Virus record (IMG/VR): IMGVR_UViG_3300042520_001788
Span: 1-38,169 of that record
DNA: 38,169 nt
Direction: 5' to 3' (one strand)
Source of the DNA: a virus
Positions 11,447 through 20,004 of this stretch are shown one piece after another. The notes beneath the pieces are model-generated. The model worked only from the letters and a program-made list of their open reading frames with translations, was not told the DNA's origin and did no database searches. The stretch's first letter is position 1. Each line of letters starts with the position of its first letter. The position numbers and the translations under genes are program-made.

Positions 11447-12604
11447 ATGACAATCCAAAAATTAGTACAGATACTTCACGCTAGGCCAGGTTACTTAAAA
11501 TCAGGACCAAGTTACATATCAAGAAAGTTTAAAGTTAATATTGAGGACGCTACCTCAGCTTTAAGGGCTGCTAGATCTGAAAGAAAACAAGTCAATAGAA
11601 AGGTAGTGAAGGTTGAGTTGTCTAATGATTCTGATAATGTTATAACCGAGTTCGAACAGTACTTAGATAGAAATGGTATTGATCACTCAATGGTTAATTC
11701 AGTTAAGTATTGGCAAAACATGAAAGGGGAACAGCGATTCTCTGTAGTAACTAAAAGTGAGAGAAGAGCTGAAGAGATTCAAAAAGACATTGAAGAATTT
11801 GCAGCTAGTTACAGTCCTAAAGCTAGAGTAATAACTAAAGGCAGAGGACCTGACTACAAAGTGAAGTCAACTCTTGAGATCTCTTTGCCTGATATTCACT
11901 ATGGAAAATTAACAGATATTACCTTAGAGGAAATGGAAAAGCAATTCCTTGACACTATTGAAGATTTAGTTAACAAAGGAAGAGGAATAAATATTGAGAA
12001 GATTCTTCTCCCAATCGGAAATGACGGAATGAATACAGATGGCATGAGAATGGCCACAACAAAGGGTACACCTCAGCATGATGTTATTGGATGGAAAGAA
12101 TCATTTAAGGGATATTGGACTCTAATAGTTAGAGCAGTAGATTTTTTAAAAAGTGTAGCCCCTGTAGATATTATTGTTGTATCTGGAAATCATGACTACG
12201 AGAGAATGTTTTATGCTGGAGATGTATTGGCAGGGTGGTACAGAAATGATCCAAACGTAAATGTAGATAACTCTACAATGCCTAGAAAATATTACAGATA
12301 TGGTAAAAACATGATAATGTTTACCCATGGAGATAATGAAAAACCTGCTGATATGCCTCTAATAATGGCTACTGAGAATCCAGAAATGTTCGCGGAAACC
12401 GAGTTTAGAGAGGCTCATTGTGGACATTACCACAAAGAACAAGTAAATGAATACCGAGGTGTTAAGGTGAGATTTCTGCCTTCAATATGTGCGTTAGATG
12501 AATGGCACAAGAAGATGGGGTATCAATCATTAAGAGCAGCTCAGGCGTTTATTTGGAATCATGATGAAGGTCTTGAAGGATATTTACAAAGCAATGTTAG
12601 ATAA
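11447..12604 (+). CDS. Calcineurin-like metallophosphoesterase (385 aa)
   Basis: The full set of metal-binding motifs is present: D149-x-H151 in PDIHYG, a G-N-D at 191-193 (usually GD), GNHD at 247-250, THGD at 293-296 and GHYH at 326-329. The family uses two metal ions to cleave phosphodiester or phosphomonoester bonds; phage members are usually compared with SbcD/Mre11 nucleases. The N-terminal 50 residues (KLVQILHARPGYLKSG, then SALRAARSERKQ) look like a helix-turn-helix that could bind DNA. It lies between SSB and packaging genes, so recombination, replication or DNA end processing is likely. Many large phages of Bacteroidota carry a similar gene. Confidence 0.85.
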   Translation: MTIQKLVQILHARPGYLKSGPSYISRKFKVNIEDATSALRAARSERKQVNRKVVKVELSNDSDNVITEFEQYLDRNGIDHSMVNSVKYWQNMKGEQRFSVVTKSERRAEEIQKDIEEFAASYSPKARVITKGRGPDYKVKSTLEISLPDIHYGKLTDITLEEMEKQFLDTIEDLVNKGRGINIEKILLPIGNDGMNTDGMRMATTKGTPQHDVIGWKESFKGYWTLIVRAVDFLKSVAPVDIIVVSGNHDYERMFYAGDVLAGWYRNDPNVNVDNSTMPRKYYRYGKNMIMFTHGDNEKPADMPLIMATENPEMFAETEFREAHCGHYHKEQVNEYRGVKVRFLPSICALDEWHKKMGYQSLRAAQAFIWNHDEGLEGYLQSNVR

Positions 12605-12622
12605 AACAAAAAAAATACAATT

Positions 12623-12724
12623 ATGAAATTATACATTTTGTCATTTGGCACTGCCTATGAGACAGATAATGGTAGAGAGGCAATATTGTTGCTTCATAAG
12701 TTTACACAGGTAAAAAATCACTAA
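12623..12724 (+). CDS. Micro-protein (33 aa)
   Basis: A 33-codon frame MKLYILSFGTAYETDNGREA with an ILLLHKFTQVKNH end. It begins after an A-rich leader like those of other genes here and is followed at once by a hairpin. The start of the sequence looks like a beta strand with a turn. It could be a real peptide, a leader peptide, or a truncated gene remnant; nothing in it is diagnostic. Confidence 0.4.
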   Translation: MKLYILSFGTAYETDNGREAILLLHKFTQVKNH

Positions 12725-12730
12725 CAAAAA

Positions 12731-12755
12731 ATGGGAACCGTTGTTCCCACTTTCT
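12731..12755 (+). terminator. Probable terminator
   Basis: A 7-bp stem TGGGAAC/GTTCCCA (12732-12738 with 12743-12749) with a 4-nt loop, preceded by A6 and followed by CTTTCT. The U tract is weak. Confidence 0.5.
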
Positions 12756-12765
12756 GCACACAAAT

Positions 12766-12836
12766 AAAAAACACACACAGGACTAGAACAGTCCTATACA
12801 AAAGTATTTCAATTTCACACACGAAAAAAACATTAT
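12766..12836 (+). promoter_or_regulatory. Leader with hairpin and two ACACAC motifs before the late genes
   Basis: This stretch contains AAAAACACACACAG (12766-12780), a hairpin AGGACT-AGAAC-AGTCCT (12779-12795) and TTCACACACGAAAAAAA (12814-12830) right before ATG 12837. The hairpin is not followed by a U tract. It looks like a structured untranslated leader for the packaging/virion operon; no TAnnTTTG box is seen in it. Confidence 0.4.
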
Positions 12837-13466
12837 ATGAAGTATTTGAATTATTTACCTGTTATTTTAAATGATGGAAATCATTTAGTTACGGGTTTTA
12901 ACATAGGGGAAACTAGAATACATATGTCACTTCACCAAAACGGTCAAGATGCAGAGTATTGGACAAACATTGACTGCACGGTACACTCCGATTATTTAAC
13001 GTGGAAAAAGGGAGATAGCGTATTTATTAAGTACAATGAAATCCGAGAAATGTGTGGTGTATACGGAGAGTCAAATAGAATTATTTTTGATGGAGATGCT
13101 AAGGTTCATCTTGCGAATCCAGAAATGGTTTATCTTACTATACGTGATGGAGAAATGATTATTCCTAACGGATTTTCTTTAGTCCTTCCAGCTTTACAAA
13201 ATAAAAAGAAAAGTGATTTTGTTATTACAATTGATAAGGACGAGGAAGATACATTTGAAAAAGATGTGTGGAGAATAATAAAAGTTGGAGGTCCAAGTCC
13301 TGAAAAAGAACTTGCCTTTGGTACTGATGCTATCCCTCAAGAGGGGTGGTATGTGAAGGTAAGAAAAGATCGTGGCGTTCCTCTAGAGGCTCACTTAAAT
13401 AAAAAGCTTAAGGAGAGATATTTTTTAATTAGACACAATGATGTAATGGGTTATGAAATTCGATAA
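12837..13466 (+). CDS. Hypothetical protein at the head of the late operon (209 aa)
   Basis: Not recognised. The 209-residue protein starts MKYLNYLPVILNDGNHLVTG and is beta-rich with many aromatic residues in the first two thirds; the C-terminal part (RIIKVGGPSPEKELAFGTDA) appears to be a separate small domain. There are no membrane segments. Its 3' end overlaps the next gene by 14 nt. As the first gene after the leader and close to the terminase it may be a virion or packaging accessory protein. Confidence 0.7.
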   Translation: MKYLNYLPVILNDGNHLVTGFNIGETRIHMSLHQNGQDAEYWTNIDCTVHSDYLTWKKGDSVFIKYNEIREMCGVYGESNRIIFDGDAKVHLANPEMVYLTIRDGEMIIPNGFSLVLPALQNKKKSDFVITIDKDEEDTFEKDVWRIIKVGGPSPEKELAFGTDAIPQEGWYVKVRKDRGVPLEAHLNKKLKERYFLIRHNDVMGYEIR

Positions 13467-14118
13467 CAAAGAGTTTGAGAAATTAAAATATCCGATCCAT
13501 AAGATACCTATGGATCAGCCTGTTCTATTTGAATTTTCTGATCTATCTAAATTCTCTATAATATTCTCGGCAAATGATTTACCTAAGCAATTAGATCCAG
13601 ATCTTGTTCTGAGATATTTGATATTTATGTATGATCTTGGATCTCCAGGACAGGGTATACCTGACTTAAAGAGAAGAAAGACATGGGCTATGCAGTGCCT
13701 CAATATTGAACCTCCATATTCAAAACATATTACAGATATGTTGTCTTGGAAAATTAAGGGCGTGAATAGAAGGGCAATATATTTCTTACTGCTTATGGGT
13801 GGTGAACAGTATATGGTTTGGAAGTCCGCAGAGGAAGCCCTCTTACGTTACACTGAATTAGAGATTAAATTAGAGGCAGAGGATGAAGCAGCTCAAGCAA
13901 AGATAGTTCAGGCAGAGAAGACGCGAAGGGAGATTATTAATATGACTATGAGTCAGATTACTTCTTCTAAGAATGAATTTTTGCAAGGAGAAAAAAGTAA
14001 GGATCTTGATGATGAGTTGACTGAGTTTACTTTGCTCGATTCGCTAGGCATTAGGCCCGAAGAATATATTCGTGAATTTCAAGATAAAGGGGATGTATTT
14101 CCTGAAATAGATGCGTGA
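13453..14118 (+). CDS. Possible terminase small subunit analogue (221 aa)
   Basis: Not recognised by sequence. It lies directly before and overlaps (8 nt) the large terminase, the place where small terminase subunits are normally found. The middle (residues about 100-170) is helical with a long charged coiled-coil-like region (LRYTELEIKLEAEDEAAQAK, then AEKTRREI) that could make an oligomer. An obvious helix-turn-helix is not visible. The assignment to a packaging role is therefore based on position only. Confidence 0.65.
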   Translation: MKFDNKEFEKLKYPIHKIPMDQPVLFEFSDLSKFSIIFSANDLPKQLDPDLVLRYLIFMYDLGSPGQGIPDLKRRKTWAMQCLNIEPPYSKHITDMLSWKIKGVNRRAIYFLLLMGGEQYMVWKSAEEALLRYTELEIKLEAEDEAAQAKIVQAEKTRREIINMTMSQITSSKNEFLQGEKSKDLDDELTEFTLLDSLGIRPEEYIREFQDKGDVFPEIDA

Positions 14119-16519
14119 TAGTAAGTACCCATATCAAATAGCCGACTCGTCTGTATTTTTAAATACGGATGATGAGGACTTGTTTAAAATTGAAATACCC
14201 GTTCCAACTCCTGATCAATATTATAATCTTCCATATGAGGAGGCTATAAAAAAAATAGATGGCTACGGATCCTCTCCAGATAAGCAGAGATTTCAATATC
14301 AAGAGATGCCTTCTAAATTAAAGGATATTGAGGCTGTAATTAGAAAGAAGAAGCAAATTAAACCGAAAGATGTAGTACGTCTTGAGGATATAGATGAGGA
14401 GTTGTTTAGTAATGCGGCATATTACTCTAAAGAAATTATTTGGATCAAGAAGCAAATTAGAAGGCACTACAAAGGTTACTTCTTTTTTAACAATGGTAAG
14501 CCTACCTACATACCAGGGTGTATGTATACATACTTAAACTTTTGGCCAATTGGCAATCCTAAAAATAAGGATGGCTTACCTGAATATAGAGATAGAGATA
14601 GAAGGTGGTTTGCAGGTGTAATGTATTCATACACAACACGTGATGGTGTATTTAAATTTAAGGTGGTTTATACAGATGGTAGTGAATCATTTGTTAGATA
14701 CTTTAATAACAAAAAAAGTGTTGATGAGTTTAAAGAGATTAATCCTCAGTGCTATGTTGAGGAGGGTAACTTTATTGTTGATACTGGAGAGAGAACGATG
14801 TACGGAGTTATCTACCCTAAACACCGAAGAGAAGGTGCCACATCGCGTGCAGGATTTCTAAATTGGTATGTAACGGCAACCATGGGGATACAGCGTTTTG
14901 GAGGTATTCAGAGTATGTCAGATTATCACTCCACTCAAGTATTTGTGGACCATATTGCCAAGCGTCTGCGTAGAATGCCATTCTTCTTTAAGTTAATGAC
15001 AGAAGGATCTTCCGTTCCTAAGGAAGCCATACAATTTACGGCACCTGCAAACAGAACGGCAGGAGGTGTAGGTACAACTTCTCTCCCTCCACACGAGGGT
15101 TGGATTAATCACCGACCATCAGGAGAGAGAGCATACGATATGGAGAAGCTTCACTTTATTCACCATGATGAGGTGGGTAAGGTAGATCCTAAAAATGGTA
15201 TTAATGTTAATATCATTGATAGATGGAGGGTTGTTATGAAGTGCCTTGCACAAGGACCATACATACACGGCCTTGGTCTTTTAACATCCACCTTAGGGGA
15301 AATGGAAAAGGGTGGTGGTGATCAAATGAAGCGACTTATTCTTGCCTCTAAATTTGAATCTCGAAATGATAACGGGCAAACAGCCTCAGGTTTATTTACA
15401 ATATTTTTCCCTGCATATGATGGACTTGATGGTTTTATTGATGAATTTGGCAATTCCATTGTTGACGATCCTAAAAGACCTGTTAAGAATAGTGATGGCC
15501 GTATGGTTTCTATTGGGGCTAAAACATATTTGCAAAACAAGAGAAAATCATTTGAGGCAAGTGATGATCAAACGGGTTTAATTGAGGAGATGCAGAACTT
15601 TCCATTTACATTGAAGGAATGTTTTATGTCAGCATCTAAAGACTCCTCATTCCCTGTGTTGAAGATTAGAAGAAGAATTAGTGAGCTTACATTCCAGCCT
15701 CACTTAACAAGAAGATATAACTTTGAATGGGAATCAGGACGTGGATCACGTGTTATATTGAAAGAAACAGAAGAGGGTAAATTTATTATATCTCACCTTC
15801 CTCCTCATGGACTCCGCAATTTAAAGGAGTGGGATACAGACACCGAATCATGGAGACCATCATGGAATGTAATGAATAGATATGTATTAGGGGCCGATCC
15901 AGCGAAATATGAGACTCATGAGGTAAGTGGTAAAAAGAAGTCATACCACGCAGGAGCCATGTTCTATAAAAGAGATATGTCTACTGATGGAGATAATGGC
16001 ACTGAAATAAAATTGCGTAGTCAATGGAATAGTGATAAATTTGTACTTACTTACAAACAAAGAGATGTAGGTAGAGAGGAGTATGCTGATGATATGGCAA
16101 AGGCTTGCGTATTTTACGGAGCTATGTTATACCCTGAGATGAATATTACTCACCTCTACGAACACTTCTTAGAGTGGAAGCTAAGTGGTTACCTATTATA
16201 CGATATGAATGAGCAGGGAGAGAAGAAGCCATTGCCTGGTAGGATTACCACGGACGGCTCTAATAACTCAGCAAAGCAGGATATATTTGATACATGGGAG
16301 CAATACTTAAAGGATGGATGTGAGTATGAGAATCATATTGAAATTTTAGAAGAAACGGCAAATATTGACGGGAGAGCAGAGATGACAAAGTACGATATTT
16401 TTACAGCTGGAGGCTATGCACTTTTGGGAAGTAAGTCATTATACCCTAAATTTGTAGAAATGAATGAACAAGCTTCTAAAATTGATGGTGATTTATTTGG
16501 TACTTTTGATTACTTTTGA
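14111..16519 (+). CDS. terL: Terminase large subunit, crass-like (802 aa)
   Basis: This is the ATP-driven DNA packaging motor and genome-cutting nuclease. A Walker A-like PKHRREGATSRAG lies at residues 236-248 (adenine motif/P-loop of the 'RREGATS' kind), Walker B LHFIHHDE at 347-354 ends in the catalytic Glu, and a C-terminal RNase H-like nuclease has Asp596 in VLGADPAKYE with a late acidic D-x-F/D-I-F motif (KYDIFTAGGYALLG). The P-loop is far from the N-terminus because a 200-residue N-terminal extension precedes it, and the length (802) exceeds the 450-700 usual for TerL; both are features I associate with crass-like terminases. It is followed 10 nt later by the portal gene. Confidence 0.9.
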   Translation: MRDSKYPYQIADSSVFLNTDDEDLFKIEIPVPTPDQYYNLPYEEAIKKIDGYGSSPDKQRFQYQEMPSKLKDIEAVIRKKKQIKPKDVVRLEDIDEELFSNAAYYSKEIIWIKKQIRRHYKGYFFFNNGKPTYIPGCMYTYLNFWPIGNPKNKDGLPEYRDRDRRWFAGVMYSYTTRDGVFKFKVVYTDGSESFVRYFNNKKSVDEFKEINPQCYVEEGNFIVDTGERTMYGVIYPKHRREGATSRAGFLNWYVTATMGIQRFGGIQSMSDYHSTQVFVDHIAKRLRRMPFFFKLMTEGSSVPKEAIQFTAPANRTAGGVGTTSLPPHEGWINHRPSGERAYDMEKLHFIHHDEVGKVDPKNGINVNIIDRWRVVMKCLAQGPYIHGLGLLTSTLGEMEKGGGDQMKRLILASKFESRNDNGQTASGLFTIFFPAYDGLDGFIDEFGNSIVDDPKRPVKNSDGRMVSIGAKTYLQNKRKSFEASDDQTGLIEEMQNFPFTLKECFMSASKDSSFPVLKIRRRISELTFQPHLTRRYNFEWESGRGSRVILKETEEGKFIISHLPPHGLRNLKEWDTDTESWRPSWNVMNRYVLGADPAKYETHEVSGKKKSYHAGAMFYKRDMSTDGDNGTEIKLRSQWNSDKFVLTYKQRDVGREEYADDMAKACVFYGAMLYPEMNITHLYEHFLEWKLSGYLLYDMNEQGEKKPLPGRITTDGSNNSAKQDIFDTWEQYLKDGCEYENHIEILEETANIDGRAEMTKYDIFTAGGYALLGSKSLYPKFVEMNEQASKIDGDLFGTFDYF

Positions 16520-16529
16520 TTATTAAAAT

Positions 16530-18863
16530 ATGAACGAATATACTGTACTTTGGCCTAGGGATGATATCGATCCTAAGAAAAAGAATAACAACTGGTTATC
16601 TCAAGTGGGCCGTGCCATTTTTTATCGTTATGAAAATAACAAAACGTACTACAGTCGACATGACCTTGCGCGTTTATTTGAAATAAAAAATTATTCTGAA
16701 GGGAGACAAAGTCCTCAGAAATATATTGACATGTGGGCTAGCCGTGGGGATGAGAAGACCAAGGGTGCAAATACGGGTTTAAACATGGCTAATGCCCGTG
16801 GTAAACGTAAAGGATATGCAAATATTGACTTTACTCCATTCTCTATGGCTCCTGAGATCAAGAGAATTATCATGTCTGTATTAGGCACAGAGAATCAGAG
16901 AATACAAGTAGACTCTATTAATCCAGACGCTCGCAATCAAAGAGCATTAAAGAAGTACCAATTATATATTAAGAGTAAATTAGATCCGATCTTAAGAAAA
17001 ATAGGTAAACCTCAAGTATCTGAGAATGAATTTGTTCCTGAAAACATTACAGAATTAGAGCTATACGAAACTCTTGGTGGCTTTAAATTAAACTTTGAGA
17101 TTGGCATAGAAAAACTTGCTGAGTTCGGTTTAAAAAATAGTGATTGGACAAAGATTGAGCGTCAACTTAAGGATGATGCTATGAACTTTGGATTCGTTGT
17201 AGTTAAGGATTATACTGATCCTGACACAGGAATGGCAAAGGTTAAATATATTGACGTAACTAAATTTGTTTGCGCTTGGACTGACGAGAGTCAAGGTGAT
17301 AACAGTCCTTTCGGAGGTCACTTCCAAAAATATAGTTTACCTGAAGTTCGTAAGATTCTCCTTCAAAACGGATACTCAGAAGATGAGACTGAAGGTCTTG
17401 TATCAAAGATTGCTAAGTGGTCTTACGATACTGTTTACGCTAATGATAGATACGGATGGTCTTGGTACTCACAAAGAGATACCATTACAGATCGTATGCG
17501 TTACGATGATTTCTTTGTTGACGTTCTTGAGTTTGAATATATATCTAAAGACAGTAATTTCTTCAAGAAAAGATATAGAGATGGAAGTGTTCAGTTCTAT
17601 AAGGATATGTTCGGAGATGTTGTAAATACAGAGAAGAAGAAAACAGTAGTTGTTGACGGCCATTTTATATACGAAGGTTATTTCTTGCCTGGTGCCAACA
17701 TCACTGTGGGTGGTAAGCAAAAGAATATGAAGAGGGTTAATAAGCAAAAGCCACAACTCTCTTATCGCTTCCTTAGAGTTCCAGGTAAATCTATTACAGA
17801 GACGGCAATGCCTATCTATGACTCAATGCAAATTAATCACCTTAAGTTGCAAGCTGCTAAATTAGCTGCTGCTCCTAAAGGTATTGCAATTGATGTAGGT
17901 GCATTAAATATTAACAGTATTGCTGGTACCATGTTTACTCCATTTGATCTTGTTCAAGTTTACTCGCAAACGGGTAACTTCTTCTACAAGTCTTCAATCT
18001 TAGGAGGTAAGGTAAACACCTCTCGTTCATTTGAAGAATTAGAGGGTGGTATTGGCAAGCAATTAGCGGAATGGATTACAGCGTATCAGCATGATGTAGA
18101 AAAATTATTACAGATCACAGGTATTACTCCAACAATGGCAGGATCTCCTGCAAAGGGTGACAAGCTAGTTGGTATTGCGGAACTTGAGGTTGAGGCTACT
18201 AATAACGCTCTATGGCCATTACAACAAGCTCTCGAGCAATTGAAAATCAAAGCCGCTGAGAACATTATTCTTCGCGCCTTAACCACAATGAGATACGACA
18301 AAGCTACAAGAGATTATTACAGCGGTGTATTTGGTCAAGCTTCTGTAGACGCTATGATGACAGGTGCTGAAATGACTCTTGACGAGTTAGGTCTTTCTCT
18401 ATCAAATAAAGTTTCTCAAACACAGAAATTTAAGATCATGGAGGCGGCAGAGACTGCGCTTAAGGTAGGTCGTAATGGAATGCCTGAGATTGAACTCGCT
18501 GATTACACTATGATCATTGAAATGTTAGAGAAGGGTAGAATCAAAGAGGCTACCTGGTACTTAAACTACAAGTCTGCTAAGAAGAGAAAATATAATGATG
18601 AGATGGCGGCTCAGAATCAACAGGCGCAATCACAGTCATTAATTGATCTTGAAAGAGCTAAGTTGGACGCTGAATTAGCCAAGATAGATGCTAAGAAAAA
18701 CGCTACAATTGAGCAAGAAACAGTTCTCTCTCAACTTAGAATACAGGAGATGCAGGCTATGCAGGCCGCTAAGACAGAAGGTAATCTTGCCGAGTTAAAG
18801 ACGGAGGCATTCCTTCAAGAACAGACGGGAGCAGAGATTACAGGCTCGATGAGAAAAAAATAA
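16530..18863 (+). CDS. Portal protein (777 aa)
   Basis: Size, position directly after TerL and composition fit the dodecameric portal ring through which DNA enters and leaves the capsid. The N-terminal half is mixed alpha/beta with many aromatic residues (YGWSWYSQRD, YEYISKDS-like). The middle has a long helical stem region (MQINHLKLQAAKLAAAPKG) followed by a clip-like segment. The C-terminus (from about residue 690) is a Gln/Ala/Lys-rich coiled coil resembling the barrel helices of podovirus portals. No nucleotide-binding motif is seen. Its length is near that of crass-like portals. Confidence 0.85.
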   Translation: MNEYTVLWPRDDIDPKKKNNNWLSQVGRAIFYRYENNKTYYSRHDLARLFEIKNYSEGRQSPQKYIDMWASRGDEKTKGANTGLNMANARGKRKGYANIDFTPFSMAPEIKRIIMSVLGTENQRIQVDSINPDARNQRALKKYQLYIKSKLDPILRKIGKPQVSENEFVPENITELELYETLGGFKLNFEIGIEKLAEFGLKNSDWTKIERQLKDDAMNFGFVVVKDYTDPDTGMAKVKYIDVTKFVCAWTDESQGDNSPFGGHFQKYSLPEVRKILLQNGYSEDETEGLVSKIAKWSYDTVYANDRYGWSWYSQRDTITDRMRYDDFFVDVLEFEYISKDSNFFKKRYRDGSVQFYKDMFGDVVNTEKKKTVVVDGHFIYEGYFLPGANITVGGKQKNMKRVNKQKPQLSYRFLRVPGKSITETAMPIYDSMQINHLKLQAAKLAAAPKGIAIDVGALNINSIAGTMFTPFDLVQVYSQTGNFFYKSSILGGKVNTSRSFEELEGGIGKQLAEWITAYQHDVEKLLQITGITPTMAGSPAKGDKLVGIAELEVEATNNALWPLQQALEQLKIKAAENIILRALTTMRYDKATRDYYSGVFGQASVDAMMTGAEMTLDELGLSLSNKVSQTQKFKIMEAAETALKVGRNGMPEIELADYTMIIEMLEKGRIKEATWYLNYKSAKKRKYNDEMAAQNQQAQSQSLIDLERAKLDAELAKIDAKKNATIEQETVLSQLRIQEMQAMQAAKTEGNLAELKTEAFLQEQTGAEITGSMRKK

Positions 18864-18867
18864 AATA

Positions 18868-18889
18868 ACAACACACAAATAACACACGT
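18868..18889 (+). promoter_or_regulatory. ACACAC leader motif before the scaffold-like gene
   Basis: ACAACACACAAATAACACACG ends one or two bases before the ATG at 18890. Confidence 0.4.
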
Positions 18890-19969
18890 ATGGAAAATGA
18901 AATGAAAGCTACCAGCATCTTTGATGCCTTGGGGGTACAGGATGAAAACAAAGTAGATTTAGGAAGTACACCTGAATTTACTCCAAGTACAGATGGCAGT
19001 GAGGGTTCTTCAAGTGCGGCACCAGAAGCGGTAGAAGAGCCTACATTTAAAGCCTCTGATTTAAAAGCTATCTTTGGAGATTTTGAATCAATTGATTCTA
19101 TCAAAGAGAAGTACATGACCATTGAGGAGCGTGCTAAAAAGTTTGATGAGTTTGAGCCTTATATTTCAGAGAGAGAAACTCTTGTTAAAGAATTAGAGTC
19201 TCCTTTTGCAAATGAAAAGCTAGCTAACTTAAATGCCTTTATCAAAACCACAGGCATTAATGATTTAGATGTTGCCAATAAATTTGTTGGAAAAACAGCC
19301 TCTGATATGCGTCAAAGTCCTATTCAAACGATGGCACTTGCTGAGGTTATTAAAGATCCTTCTCTTCTTGAAGATTTAACTTTCGATGAGATTTGTGAGA
19401 CCATCGCAGAGGAGAATAACACCTATGTTGATGCCTCTAGTGAAGACATTCCTAAGACAATGAAGATGAAATTAGGAAAAAACATTTCTATTGTAGAAGA
19501 AAAATTAAAAAATATTGGTGAGAATAAAGATTTTATTGCATCTTTGCGAGAACAAATTAACACTCAAAAAGAGGGTGTTAACAAGTTAGTTAGTGATTGG
19601 AAGCCAATTGTAACAGAGGCATCAAAGATTAACGAACTTGACATTGAGATTGATGGTTTAAAAGTAAAGACTTCGGTGTCGGAGGAGACTAGAACTATAA
19701 TCAATCAAGAGGTCATGGGAATTATTTCTTCGAACCCTTTACCTGCTAATGAACAAAATATGGATGCTATAAATATGTACATCCGCACACGTGCCGAGGC
19801 ACTTGAGGCGAAGAATGTATATAAAGCTCTAATAACCGCTGTGAGAGGGGAGGCCCAAGAAGCAGCTCTTAGAGAGTTCCATAATGGATCAGAAGTGGTT
19901 AAGCACGAGAAACCTGACGCTAAGTCTGAGAAGTCTCAATTACAAAGGTACTTCGAGTCACAACCATAA
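18890..19969 (+). CDS. Scaffold-like / capsid assembly protein (359 aa)
   Basis: The 359-residue protein is highly acidic and almost wholly helical after a disordered Ser/Glu-rich N-terminus (SEGSSSAAPEAVEEP). It lies between portal and major capsid genes, exactly where scaffolding proteins are encoded in tailed phages. Long charged helices (KLKNIGENKDFIASLREQIN) and a short basic C-terminal tail (KSEKSQLQRYFESQP) are typical of scaffolds, whose C-terminal basic end contacts the capsid protein. No protease motif was found. The function is inferred from place and composition. Confidence 0.7.
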   Translation: MENEMKATSIFDALGVQDENKVDLGSTPEFTPSTDGSEGSSSAAPEAVEEPTFKASDLKAIFGDFESIDSIKEKYMTIEERAKKFDEFEPYISERETLVKELESPFANEKLANLNAFIKTTGINDLDVANKFVGKTASDMRQSPIQTMALAEVIKDPSLLEDLTFDEICETIAEENNTYVDASSEDIPKTMKMKLGKNISIVEEKLKNIGENKDFIASLREQINTQKEGVNKLVSDWKPIVTEASKINELDIEIDGLKVKTSVSEETRTIINQEVMGIISSNPLPANEQNMDAINMYIRTRAEALEAKNVYKALITAVRGEAQEAALREFHNGSEVVKHEKPDAKSEKSQLQRYFESQP

Positions 19970-20004
19970 AAAAAGTGATTTATTAATTTTAAACATTCAT
20001 TACA

